Source: Acidobacteriota bacterium (GTDB lineage Bacteria > Acidobacteriota > Terriglobia > Terriglobales > Acidobacteriaceae). Taken from it: 44,951 bases of DNA. The notes beneath the pieces were generated by a model. That model worked only from the letters and a program-made list of their open reading frames with translations, was not told the origin of the DNA and did not search any database. The number at the start of each line of letters is the position of its first letter. Position 1 is the first letter of the stretch. The translations under genes were made by a program, and so were the position numbers. The DNA lies in assembly GCA_013290025.1 (NCBI GenBank), contig JABCYV010000010.1, positions 1-44,951 on the forward strand. Direction: 5' to 3'. This document shows, piece by piece, positions 36,712-44,951 of the stretch.

Positions 36712-39012
36712 TCAATCTGAAGTAATTGGTAGTGGTGGGCCCACCTGGGTCACCGCTCTTGGATCGGCCGGGATCTTGAGACGAACTTCACAGAGATCCC
36801 CGATCAGGTTTCCTGCCCAGCGGTAAATGTTTCCCTCCTTAACTATCTTGCGCATCCGCCGCATACGAGCACCTCGTTCTTCGGGGTCCATCTCCAGAGC
36901 ATAACGGATAGCATCAGCGGTGCGTTCGATATCATACGGATTCACCAGCAACGCATCCCGCAGTTCTCTGGCCGCTCCGGTAAAACGGCTGAGAATCAGG
37001 ACTCCCTGTTCATCATCGCGGGCCGCGACAAACTCCTTAGCTACGAGGTTCATTCCATCATGCAAGGACGTGACCAGACAAACATCGGCACTCCGGTAGT
37101 AGCGCTCAATTTCGATGTGACTATGGTGCCGGTTCAGAAAGATAATCGGCTTCCACTTGCCAGTTCGAAAACGCCAGTTGATTCTTTCAGATTCGGCTTC
37201 TACGTCGGCAAAGAAGTCGTGATAGCGCTTAATATGCGTGCGGCTTGGGGCGCCAATCTGCACAAAGGTGAACTTCTCCCGATAGAGGGGATATTTCTCT
37301 AACAATCGCTCAATAGCCAGGAAGCGCTCCAAGATACCCTTGGTGTAATCGACGCGGTCCACGCCCACTCCGACGAAGAGGGCCTCGACACCGGATTCCT
37401 GTAGCAGCGATGCCCGTTCCAGATAAATGTTCTGTTCAGGTTGCGCTCGTGGGTCGCCAGTGAAGTCCACGCTGATCGGAAATGGCTTCACTGCGGTGCG
37501 ATGATCTTCGCGGTTCACGGCAAAGTGATCCCAGTCGATGCGTGATTCCAGGGTGCGATCTACGGTCTGCAGAAAGTTTGTACAGTGCGACTGAATGTGG
37601 AACCCGATCAGGTCGGCACCTAGCAGACCCTCTAATAATTCGCGTTGCCACGGGCAGATCCCGAAAGTTTCGGGGTTTGGCCATGGGATATGCCAAAAAA
37701 TGGCTACACGGGCGTCCGGACGGTTTTCCTTCACCAGACGCGGCAATAGTCCAAAGTGGTAGTCCTGGACCAGGAGCACTGGCTGTTCTGTGCCAGACAT
37801 CTCCTCCAGTGCAGCTTTTGCGAACTTCACGTTTGCCTGGCGATAGTGCTCCCAGTCAGACACCCGGAACATCGGTCGTGTATGAGCAATATGGCAAAGC
37901 GGCCAGAGACCTTCGTTGGCGAAACCGTAGTAATAACCCTCTTCTTGCTCTTTTGTTAGCCAGACTCTTCGCAGCGTGTACTTCGGCTCTTCGGGAGGAA
38001 CACGCAGGCGATCGTGTTCGTCGACTGTTTCCAAATCTGCGTCGCCGCTGCCGTGCGCCACCCACGTCCCGTCACAAGCACACAGCACAGGCTGCAATGC
38101 GGTTACAAGTCCACTGGCCGGAACCACGGCCTGCACCGAGTTACCCCGTCGAATGTGACTGTAAGGTTCGCGGTTGGAAACTACAAACAATCGACCATCA
38201 GCAAGCTTGCCGCGCACGTGCACTGAGAGGCGCTCTGGTGTCCACACCGATTCCCCGGCTTCGCGCAATTGCGCCTCTTTCTCCACCGCCGAACGGGCGG
38301 CCGTCAGGCTTTCCGCCAGAGTCTCCATCTCCCGCGCTAACGGTCGCAACAGATCCAGGTCGGGCATAGCGCTCTGAACAACGCCAACTTTGGCCGTCCG
38401 TAGAGCTTTCATCCATTGCGCTGCCCGAGCAATGGGCCCGGCAATGCTCCAGCGGACAATCAAGAGCGTAATCAATGCGATCAGAACGACCTGTATCAGC
38501 ACTCGCAAAAAGGTTTCGCGCCAGACATGCGCAGTCTGTGCATCGATATAGTTGGCGTCATGAACGATGATTAGCTCGCCCACAGCTTCATCATTGCGAT
38601 GGAGGGGAAGTATATAGATATGCTGAGCCTTGCCAGCTTTGTGAATGAACCGGCTTTCTTTTTTGTTGTCCGCGATTACCCGAGGGTCTGCGAAGGACCG
38701 GATTTCCGCCTGTTGAACAAGTCCCACAGACGCGGCGATGGGTTCCAGCTTGGTGTTCAAGACGGCGACTCCAACTAGGTGTTCTCGATTGCTGAATCGC
38801 CCGACGATCCGCTGAAGTTGTTTGAGTGACCTCTCATCGAGGTAGGGCTCTACATTTCCGGCCAAGCTCTCCGCAAGCACCTCTGCTCTAAGCTCCAGTT
38901 CTTTCCGCAATCCGCGCTTCTGTGCGCGAACCTCATAGTATGAGGAGAGCAAAGAGACGAGCGTAACCCCCAGGATGAGCGAAATGATCAAGCGAACGCT
39001 GAGTAGTCGCAT
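36712..39012 (-). CDS. otsA: Membrane sensor domain fused to trehalose-6-phosphate synthase (GT20)
   Basis: N-terminal TM, extracytoplasmic region and second TM ([24 protein letters not shown]...[30 protein letters not shown]), then OtsA motifs [78 protein letters not shown]. Confidence 0.92.
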   Translation of the reverse strand: MRLLSVRLIISLILGVTLVSLLSSYYEVRAQKRGLRKELELRAEVLAESLAGNVEPYLDERSLKQLQRIVGRFSNREHLVGVAVLNTKLEPIAASVGLVQQAEIRSFADPRVIADNKKESRFIHKAGKAQHIYILPLHRNDEAVGELIIVHDANYIDAQTAHVWRETFLRVLIQVVLIALITLLIVRWSIAGPIARAAQWMKALRTAKVGVVQSAMPDLDLLRPLAREMETLAESLTAARSAVEKEAQLREAGESVWTPERLSVHVRGKLADGRLFVVSNREPYSHIRRGNSVQAVVPASGLVTALQPVLCACDGTWVAHGSGDADLETVDEHDRLRVPPEEPKYTLRRVWLTKEQEEGYYYGFANEGLWPLCHIAHTRPMFRVSDWEHYRQANVKFAKAALEEMSGTEQPVLLVQDYHFGLLPRLVKENRPDARVAIFWHIPWPNPETFGICPWQRELLEGLLGADLIGFHIQSHCTNFLQTVDRTLESRIDWDHFAVNREDHRTAVKPFPISVDFTGDPRAQPEQNIYLERASLLQESGVEALFVGVGVDRVDYTKGILERFLAIERLLEKYPLYREKFTFVQIGAPSRTHIKRYHDFFADVEAESERINWRFRTGKWKPIIFLNRHHSHIEIERYYRSADVCLVTSLHDGMNLVAKEFVAARDDEQGVLILSRFTGAARELRDALLVNPYDIERTADAIRYALEMDPEERGARMRRMRKIVKEGNIYRWAGNLIGDLCEVRLKIPADPRAVTQVGPPLPITSD

Positions 39013-39179
39013 AGAACCTCTGCTAAGGCGGCTTGCTTCATCTTGCTTGCGGGTCTCTGCGGCGCGAAACAGTCCTAGCCCGCCCGTCTGCGGCAAAATA
39101 TTTGCTAGGGTCAGCGTCCAGGCAAGGGCGCAGCCACTCTTCGTCTTCCGGACGAATCACATCGAGCCTAGCATAGTGT

Positions 39180-39269
39180 CACGCCGGCGACGACTCGGAA
39201 GAGAATCTGATCACTCTTTGCGCAGAATGCCACACCAGTATCCACAAGGGAACACAGCTTTGTGATTGA
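39180..39269 (+). pseudogene. 5'-truncated HNH endonuclease remnant
   Basis: HAGDDSEENLITLCAECHTSIHKGTQLCD* parallels the last 30 codons of the 30808..31050 HNH gene. Nucleotide similarity continues past the stop to about 39292. Confidence 0.82.
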
Positions 39270-39417
39270 GAGCGGTGGACCGATGTTTGGTGAACGGAAG
39301 GTCCAGAAGGCTCCCCTCAGTGAGTATTGGAAGCAGAAGGTGTAGACGCCTCGGGCTTGGTCCCACCGAGATAGCGCATACTCATTTGGGTGTGAGGGTG
39401 GACTCCAGGCCTTTTTT

Positions 39418-40758
39418 CTAATTGACCTTCTTTCCCTTGGAGCCCTTGGCAAATACCGGGTTGTCGATGGTCCCGCCGATATGAAACGGAAACGACAGCT
39501 TGCCATTTTTCAGCGTACCTCCGGCCAGTCGCGCAATCAGATTCGTCACAAAACCTTGCTGGGAGACAATTTCCGCCACACCCTGATAATTCAGTTCGTC
39601 GGAGCCGGATAGGCTTACGGTGCCTGAGCCATCAAGATCGACTCCGTAGCCGTCGATATCGATGACCTTACTCGTAATCCGCTCGTGATCTAGCTCGAGG
39701 TCGGTTGAAACAAAATTGAAAGAGGAAGGATCGTTCTTAGCGGGTCCGAGATCGTTGTAATGTGCCAGCTTCATCAGGTTCGCATTGAGCTTCAAGCTCG
39801 GCACATCACCGTTGCGCACCGTCAAATGCCCGCTGCCGTGTAACCCCTCCAACGGATGGCGCGAGTGCTCGATTTCCCCGGCGATCTTCAATTCACCCTC
39901 CATCTTTCCCGTCATTTTCCCGCGAGCACTCGGAAATGCCGTCAGAAGGTGTGCCACATCAATCCCCTTCATTCGTGTGTCGGTCTTGAAGCTGGCGTTC
40001 TTTCCCGACAATTTAATCGAGAGTTCTCCCGTCGCGTTTCCCGCATACGCTTCCGCTTTCACGTCGGTGAATAAAACCTGTCGAGCTTGCAGCCGGATAT
40101 TAGAATTCAGATTTTTCGCCTCGATTGAGCCGAACCGCAGCAGCCTGGCGTTCAATGTCCCCTCTCCATCGAGTGTGGTGGAAGCGGGATTGGCAATGGC
40201 GTCTACGTTTACGTTTTCTAGTTCGCTGAAGACGTCGTGCGCCTCGAAAAAGACCGGACCCGCCGCATCGGAAGGCAGAAGATTTGAAACAGTCACGTGC
40301 CCCCGTTTGATCTCCACTCGCGAGACCACTCCGAAAAGAAACGTGCTGGGCGTATTTTGGGCCCCCGGATTCTCGAAGTTCCATGGCCCGTCCGGGTCCG
40401 AAATCAGATTGATGGTGGGCTGTTCGAGCACAAGCGACTTGATCACCACCTGCCGATGCAGTAGCGCCCCCACGTCAAGCTGCGCATCGATCCGCACCAC
40501 CTTTACGATGTAACTCGGGGGAAACAACGGTGGACTCTTCACCCCGAAATCGTCCACCTGAATCGCTAGCCTGGGGGAAAACGTCACCGCCAGCCGCCCG
40601 ATCTCCACGTTCTTCCCGGTCTTCTCTTCCAGATAGGAGACCACCTTCGTCCGGTAGCGATCCGCATTGAGTAGGATGGGCAGAAGAAAAATCAGCACAA
40701 CGAGCAGCGCGCAGGCGATGCCAACCAGAATAAACCCAGTCCTGCGACGGATTGTCAT
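39418..40758 (-). CDS. AsmA family protein
   Basis: MTIRRRTGFILVGIACALLVVLIFLLPILLNADRYRTKVVSYLEEKTGKNVEIGRLAVTFSPRLAIQVDDFGV plus C-terminal AsmA2-like repeat region. Confidence 0.87.
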   Translation of the reverse strand: MTIRRRTGFILVGIACALLVVLIFLLPILLNADRYRTKVVSYLEEKTGKNVEIGRLAVTFSPRLAIQVDDFGVKSPPLFPPSYIVKVVRIDAQLDVGALLHRQVVIKSLVLEQPTINLISDPDGPWNFENPGAQNTPSTFLFGVVSRVEIKRGHVTVSNLLPSDAAGPVFFEAHDVFSELENVNVDAIANPASTTLDGEGTLNARLLRFGSIEAKNLNSNIRLQARQVLFTDVKAEAYAGNATGELSIKLSGKNASFKTDTRMKGIDVAHLLTAFPSARGKMTGKMEGELKIAGEIEHSRHPLEGLHGSGHLTVRNGDVPSLKLNANLMKLAHYNDLGPAKNDPSSFNFVSTDLELDHERITSKVIDIDGYGVDLDGSGTVSLSGSDELNYQGVAEIVSQQGFVTNLIARLAGGTLKNGKLSFPFHIGGTIDNPVFAKGSKGKKVN

Positions 40759-40992
40759 GGCAGCCTCACGCTCGCGGCGACGAAGGTGTCTTTCACCCAT
40801 GACGGAATGAATCCCCAGCGCACCAGCAACAGTTCCCGAACGGGCTCTTTCGGGTTCTGCCGAATGATTAGGACAAATTGGGTCGGGGCGATGTTATCGC
40901 GTTGGCTCCACACTGTTCTGCCCCGAGAGGCTATCGAAGTATTCTTCAACAATCTGCGTTCTCCGCGACGGTGATAGAACCCGCACTTGGTG
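40755..40992 (-). pseudogene. SRAP (YedK/HMCES-like) remnant with lost start codon and truncated C-terminus
   Basis: In-frame reading: (AAG)-CGFYHRRGERRLLKNTSIASRGRTVWSQRDNIAPTQFVLIIRQNPKEPVRELLLVRWGFIPSWVKDTFVAASVRLP*. NIAPTQ and RWGFIPSWVKD are SRAP motifs; the usual ATG before Cys is AAG. Confidence 0.75.
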
Positions 40993-41256
40993 AGATTATG
41001 GCAGATAGGGCTGTTTGTGTGGCCTCGGTGGAGGAGGCTTTTTGGAAAAGTCTGATCCGCAGCCCACGTCCCCGGAGTGCGCCGGAAGGCCCGTCAGGCG
41101 AGCTGTTAGTCGCAGGTCCTACGGGAGAATTCTTGGCACCATATGGTTTCCACACGCTGAAGCTCAGTTTCTGGATCGGCCCTCACCCGATCGATATCGA
41201 CAGCAAAAGGCAATGAAACGGCATGGCGATGTAGCTCTCACGCCGATCGCAAAGCG

Positions 41257-42456
41257 TCACTCGAGGCGCAACGCATCGATAGGACTTAAGTTCGCCGCTT
41301 CGCTAGCCGGTCGGAAACCGAACAACACCCCGACCCCGCTGGAAACCACGAGTGCGACCGCGACGGCCGTCCAGGAAATGCTAAGGGGTACTGTGTTCTT
41401 GATCCACTCGGTGACTGACCAGATGAATCCAAGCGCAATCACCACGCCCAGGACGGCGCCGGCAAAGCTGATGAAGAACGCCTCCAACAAGAACTGCAGC
41501 CGGATCTCAGCCGGTGTGGCGCCTAGGGCTTTCCTCAGCCCAATCTCGTGCGTTCGCTGAGAAACATTGACGAGCATGATATTCATGATGCCCGTTCCTG
41601 CAATGGTCAGGGTCAAGACGGCAAGGGCGATGAGCACGGAGCTCATCGCGACCGAAACTTTGCCAGCCGTCCGAAGAAGGGAAGACAGGTTCTCGACGGA
41701 GTAACGCGCCTCCTTGCGGTGGCGGCTGTGCAATAAATGGTCCATCTGTTGGGTCATGGCGGGCACCTCGCTGGAGGATGCTGTCTGGGCATACAGGACC
41801 TGGAAAAAGTTGTCGCCCGTGATGTCCTTCACCAGGGAGAACGGAATGAGCAACGTTTCATCCTGTATCTCGGACTGCCCGAAGGTGGGCACTCCCTCTT
41901 TGAAGGTTCCGATGATGGTGCAACGAAATTGGTCAAGCTGAATGGTGTTACCCACGGCAGGGTCGAGGCCAAAAGCGATCTGGGCAGTATGGTCAGTGAC
42001 GAGGCAAACCTTGAAGTGGGCCAAGAAGTCTTCCGCGTCGAAATACCTACCCGAAGTAATTCGCAGGCTCCGGATTTTCTCAAAGTCCTCGGTAATGCCG
42101 ACGAGGCGTGCGTGGAGCAGCTTACCGCGGAGTTGGAAATCAACTGGCACGTCGTAGGTACCGGCGCCCGCGCTGACTGTGGGCAGGGTGTGGCGCACGG
42201 CTACGAGGTCGTCAGGTGTCAATTCATCTTCGAGCACAGAAGAGGCTCCGCTGCGATCAAGTGTGGCGTAAGCGAGGTTGGCACCGATCCCCTCGATCTG
42301 AGAGACCATGTAGACCTTACCGGTGGAGACAATTGTGACCACCAGCACGATCGCGGCACTGCCGATAACAACGCCGAGCGTGGTGAGAGAAGCCTTTAGC
42401 TTATCGACGGCAAGGGCCCACAAGGCAAAGCGTATGCTCTCCCCCCAATGGATCAT
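41257..42456 (-). CDS. ABC transporter permease, MacB/FtsX type
   Basis: ALAVDKLKASLTTLGVVIGSAAIVLVVTI...GIMNIMLVNVSQRTHEIGLRKALGATPAEIRLQFLLEAFFISFAGAVLGV...FGFRPASEAANLSPIDALRLE. Confidence 0.94.
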   Translation of the reverse strand: MIHWGESIRFALWALAVDKLKASLTTLGVVIGSAAIVLVVTIVSTGKVYMVSQIEGIGANLAYATLDRSGASSVLEDELTPDDLVAVRHTLPTVSAGAGTYDVPVDFQLRGKLLHARLVGITEDFEKIRSLRITSGRYFDAEDFLAHFKVCLVTDHTAQIAFGLDPAVGNTIQLDQFRCTIIGTFKEGVPTFGQSEIQDETLLIPFSLVKDITGDNFFQVLYAQTASSSEVPAMTQQMDHLLHSRHRKEARYSVENLSSLLRTAGKVSVAMSSVLIALAVLTLTIAGTGIMNIMLVNVSQRTHEIGLRKALGATPAEIRLQFLLEAFFISFAGAVLGVVIALGFIWSVTEWIKNTVPLSISWTAVAVALVVSSGVGVLFGFRPASEAANLSPIDALRLE

Positions 42457-42471
42457 GCGTTCTGTCGTGCC

Positions 42472-44334
42472 TCATGGAAGCGCATGGTTGGTCAACAAAT
42501 AGTTACCGGCGTTCTCGGCTACAACCTGCAGGTCGGACCGCCCGACAAGTTGCTCGAGATGCGGCATTTCCGTGCCATAAGCAAGAAGGTAGCATCGTTC
42601 CGACCCCCTCCACAGCGACTCGAACTTGCCGTCATCGATGAACACGTTGGGAGCGCCGGGTGCGTAAGAGCCATATTCCAGATTGTTGTTCCGGCCGTTC
42701 AGTAGCAGAGCCGTTCGGCCCGTATAGAAGAACACCGACGAGAAGGCGTAGAAAGAATTGGCTTCAATCAACTGTCCTGGCGGACTCTGCTGCAGGCGCT
42801 CTGCCAGTGGGTAGGAGCCTAGATATGAGTCGAAGCGGATGAGGGCAATCCTAGCAGCCTGGAAGAAGACGACCATGCTGGCGGCGACTACGAGAACGGT
42901 TCTCCGCACGTCCGTCCGCGCCACCGCCAAGCCTAAAGCTCCCGCTCCGAAGCCGAGGGCCGCAAACCCTAGCGGCAGCTTCAGGTAGGCGAAGGCGTTG
43001 AGGGTTAGATCCCGGATGTGGCCCAGCGACAGGGTGTAAAGATCGGGATGTTGGGTTAGGGCGCTGGCGATGCCCGCGCCGGTAGGCAACCGCCAGACGA
43101 GCAGGAGCACGAGTAAAAGCGCGGCAGACAGTAGGGTGAAGACAGTCAGCAGAATTCGGGTACCTAGGGGCACCCAGCGGCTGCGGGAGCTGAGGGCCGA
43201 CCCGATCAACAAAGCCAGCGCTGGGTAGACCGGCAGCGAGTAGTACTCCTGCGTGGTCGAGAATGTGAAGAACAACATGACTACACCGATCCAGCAAAAG
43301 GCCATCAACCGCACACGTCCGCCGCGCGTACTCGGCTGGTAGGAAAGGGTGGGAGAGGCGAGAAGGTAGACCGACCAGGGGAATATCCAAACCAGGTTCA
43401 GTAGCCAAAACCATAGTCTGGGCACGGTGTTGTAGTCGCGCGGGTATCGCAAGTTCAGAAAACGCAAAAGATGTTCGTTGATGAAGTAGAACCAGAAGAA
43501 TCCGTGGTATTCGCCCGGCCCGCTATGCATGGAGAACGCAAAGTAAGGTGGGTTACGTAGAGTGGCGAGCGCATGCCAGGGGGCAGCGATCGCCAACGCG
43601 ACGGCGACAACTATCGCCACATGTAATCGACGCCATGCCACAGGAGAGAACAGTTGTCGAGTGATCGCCATGTAGACTAGGCCGGCCATCACAGGAAAGA
43701 CCACGGCAATGAGGCCCTTTAGCAACAGGCCGAGTCCTAAGCACAGCCCCAGGATGAGGGACCAACCGAGGGGATGCTCGCCTTCTGGTTCAAGCAGCCG
43801 CAACCAGGCCCAAACGGCGCCGGTGATGGCCAGAGTCAGCGTGGCATCTGGGATCAGGATCCGTGTGAACAAAAACAATCCAACCGACGTAGCGAGCGCG
43901 ACGCTAGCGTAGACTCCCGCCTCCTCATCAAAAGCCCAGCGTGCGAAGCGGTAGGTGACCCAACACAAAAGTACCACCGCGATAGCAAGCGGCAAACGCG
44001 CAGCCCAGTCGTGGACCCCCAAGATGCGGTACGATCCTGCCATCATCCAGTAGATCAGCGGCGCTTTTTCGAGATAGGCGACGCCATCGAGTCGGGCCGT
44101 CACCCAGTCTCCCGACGCTAGCATGTTCCGGGCAATCTGCGCCTGGACCGCATCAACATCGTCCATTAGACGAGGTGGACTGGCGATATTTACGACGAAG
44201 ACGAGACAAGCTGCTGCGACAACGATCCAACCGCCCCAACCGCTTCGACGAGTGGGCTCGGCATTGTGGCTTCCGCCGGTATTAGCTCGATGTTCCACCG
44301 TCTCATCCAGATCAACAGAACCATCAAACCCCAT
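42472..44334 (-). CDS. Glycosyltransferase family 39 / ArnT-like integral membrane protein
   Basis: DAVQAQIARNMLASGDWVTARLDGVAYLEKAPLIYWMMAGSYRILGVHDWAARLPLAIAV...HSGPGEYHGFFWFYFINEHLLRFLNLRYPRD. Many TM segments; the exact start is uncertain. Confidence 0.9.
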   Translation of the reverse strand: MGFDGSVDLDETVEHRANTGGSHNAEPTRRSGWGGWIVVAAACLVFVVNIASPPRLMDDVDAVQAQIARNMLASGDWVTARLDGVAYLEKAPLIYWMMAGSYRILGVHDWAARLPLAIAVVLLCWVTYRFARWAFDEEAGVYASVALATSVGLFLFTRILIPDATLTLAITGAVWAWLRLLEPEGEHPLGWSLILGLCLGLGLLLKGLIAVVFPVMAGLVYMAITRQLFSPVAWRRLHVAIVVAVALAIAAPWHALATLRNPPYFAFSMHSGPGEYHGFFWFYFINEHLLRFLNLRYPRDYNTVPRLWFWLLNLVWIFPWSVYLLASPTLSYQPSTRGGRVRLMAFCWIGVVMLFFTFSTTQEYYSLPVYPALALLIGSALSSRSRWVPLGTRILLTVFTLLSAALLLVLLLVWRLPTGAGIASALTQHPDLYTLSLGHIRDLTLNAFAYLKLPLGFAALGFGAGALGLAVARTDVRRTVLVVAASMVVFFQAARIALIRFDSYLGSYPLAERLQQSPPGQLIEANSFYAFSSVFFYTGRTALLLNGRNNNLEYGSYAPGAPNVFIDDGKFESLWRGSERCYLLAYGTEMPHLEQLVGRSDLQVVAENAGNYLLTNHALP

Positions 44335-44951
44335 AAGTGATACCCCAAGTTCGCTCTCCTCGCCAGGTGTTCTCGTATTAGGTGCTCGACGGCAGGCCAG
44401 TGGAATAGCTTACTAGCCGACACCGCCTCCTGGGATAGCGTATCCAGGAGCAGGGGTCGAAGAACTCCCCGAAACCATTCGTGGATAGGGATGTCGAAAC
44501 CAATTTTGGGCCGACGCAGCACCTCGGGTGGCAATTTGTGCTTCATCATGCGTCGCAAAACGTATTTAGACTTCGACCCCCGCAGCATAAAGTTCGCTGG
44601 CAGGCGGTTGGCAAAATCGACGATACGCGGATCGAGGAAGGGGGGCCGGACCTCCAGCGAATGAGCCATGCTCATTCGGTCCACTTTATAAAGGATGTCA
44701 TCAGGCAAGTAGTACCGTTGGTCGAAGTCAAGATAACGCTGCAATCCGGTATTGGTCGCCCTTCCAGCGACTACTGCGGCCAGTGGAGTGGGATCCGCGT
44801 AGAGAAATAGCTCCCGCTTTTCAACTTCGGAAAAGGTTCCGTTCCAAAACACGTGTGCCAGTTCCGGCGAAAGCAGCGAGCCTTGCAGAAATCGCTTGAG
44901 CTTGTACTCGGAACTGATTTTTTCGTCTGACACGGGCAGATGCCTGGCACA
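44190..44951 (-). CDS. Asparagine synthase (glutamine-hydrolyzing), C-terminal part; 5' end outside the window
   Basis: DFDQRYYLPDDILYKVDRMSMAHSLEVRPPFLDPRIVDFANRLPANFMLRGSKSKYVLRRMMKHKLPPEVLRRPKIGFDIPIHEWFRG. Confidence 0.92.
   Translation of the reverse strand, partial: CARHLPVSDEKISSEYKLKRFLQGSLLSPELAHVFWNGTFSEVEKRELFLYADPTPLAAVVAGRATNTGLQRYLDFDQRYYLPDDILYKVDRMSMAHSLEVRPPFLDPRIVDFANRLPANFMLRGSKSKYVLRRMMKHKLPPEVLRRPKIGFDIPIHEWFRGVLRPLLLDTLSQEAVSASKLFHWPAVEHLIREHLARRANLGYHLWGLMVLLIWMRRWNIELIPAEATMPSPLVEAVGAVGSLSQQLVSSSS

Noticed and set aside
37482-38369. 295-aa plus-strand ORF opposite the OtsA fusion
   Set aside because: Shadow ORF; Ser/Pro/Arg-rich with no domain.
41737-42399. 220-aa plus-strand ORF opposite the MacB-like permease
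   Set aside because: Shadow ORF of a clear permease.

Overview
This is a high-GC bacterial chromosomal window. Gene content (1190-aa TonB-dependent/Oar-like receptor, SpoIIAA-like STAS protein, PilZ protein, many acidobacterial-looking small proteins) suggests Acidobacteriota, but that is inference. Housekeeping and metabolic genes: aldehyde dehydrogenase, truA, two tandem TolC-family outer-membrane proteins, cysteine synthase, a family 2 glycosyltransferase, a uxuA/SDR/SMP-30 sugar-acid module, acetamidase/formamidase, the Oar-like receptor, a membrane-sensor/trehalose-6-phosphate-synthase fusion, AsmA, a MacB-like permease, a GT39-type glycosyltransferase and a partial asparagine synthase. 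Two accessory zones stand out. (1) 10.0-15.3 kb holds an XRE regulator, a 159-aa orphan, a 105-aa protein with a lasso-leader-like motif, an HPr-kinase-like protein, a nucleotidyltransferase-fold protein and a FecR-like protein. It looks like a RiPP-tailoring locus without the lasso protease and cyclase. (2) 21-31.3 kb is a patchwork containing an IS3-family element with a damaged orfB, a 143-nt class II tRNA-like gene with two anticodon-like arms, dispersed repeats, truncated genes (SDR, Rap1a/Tai-like) and an HNH endonuclease. A ~150-nt non-coding element with a terminator-like 3' end occurs twice (15.7 and 27.7 kb). All calls are from reading sequence and translations only; no database search was run.
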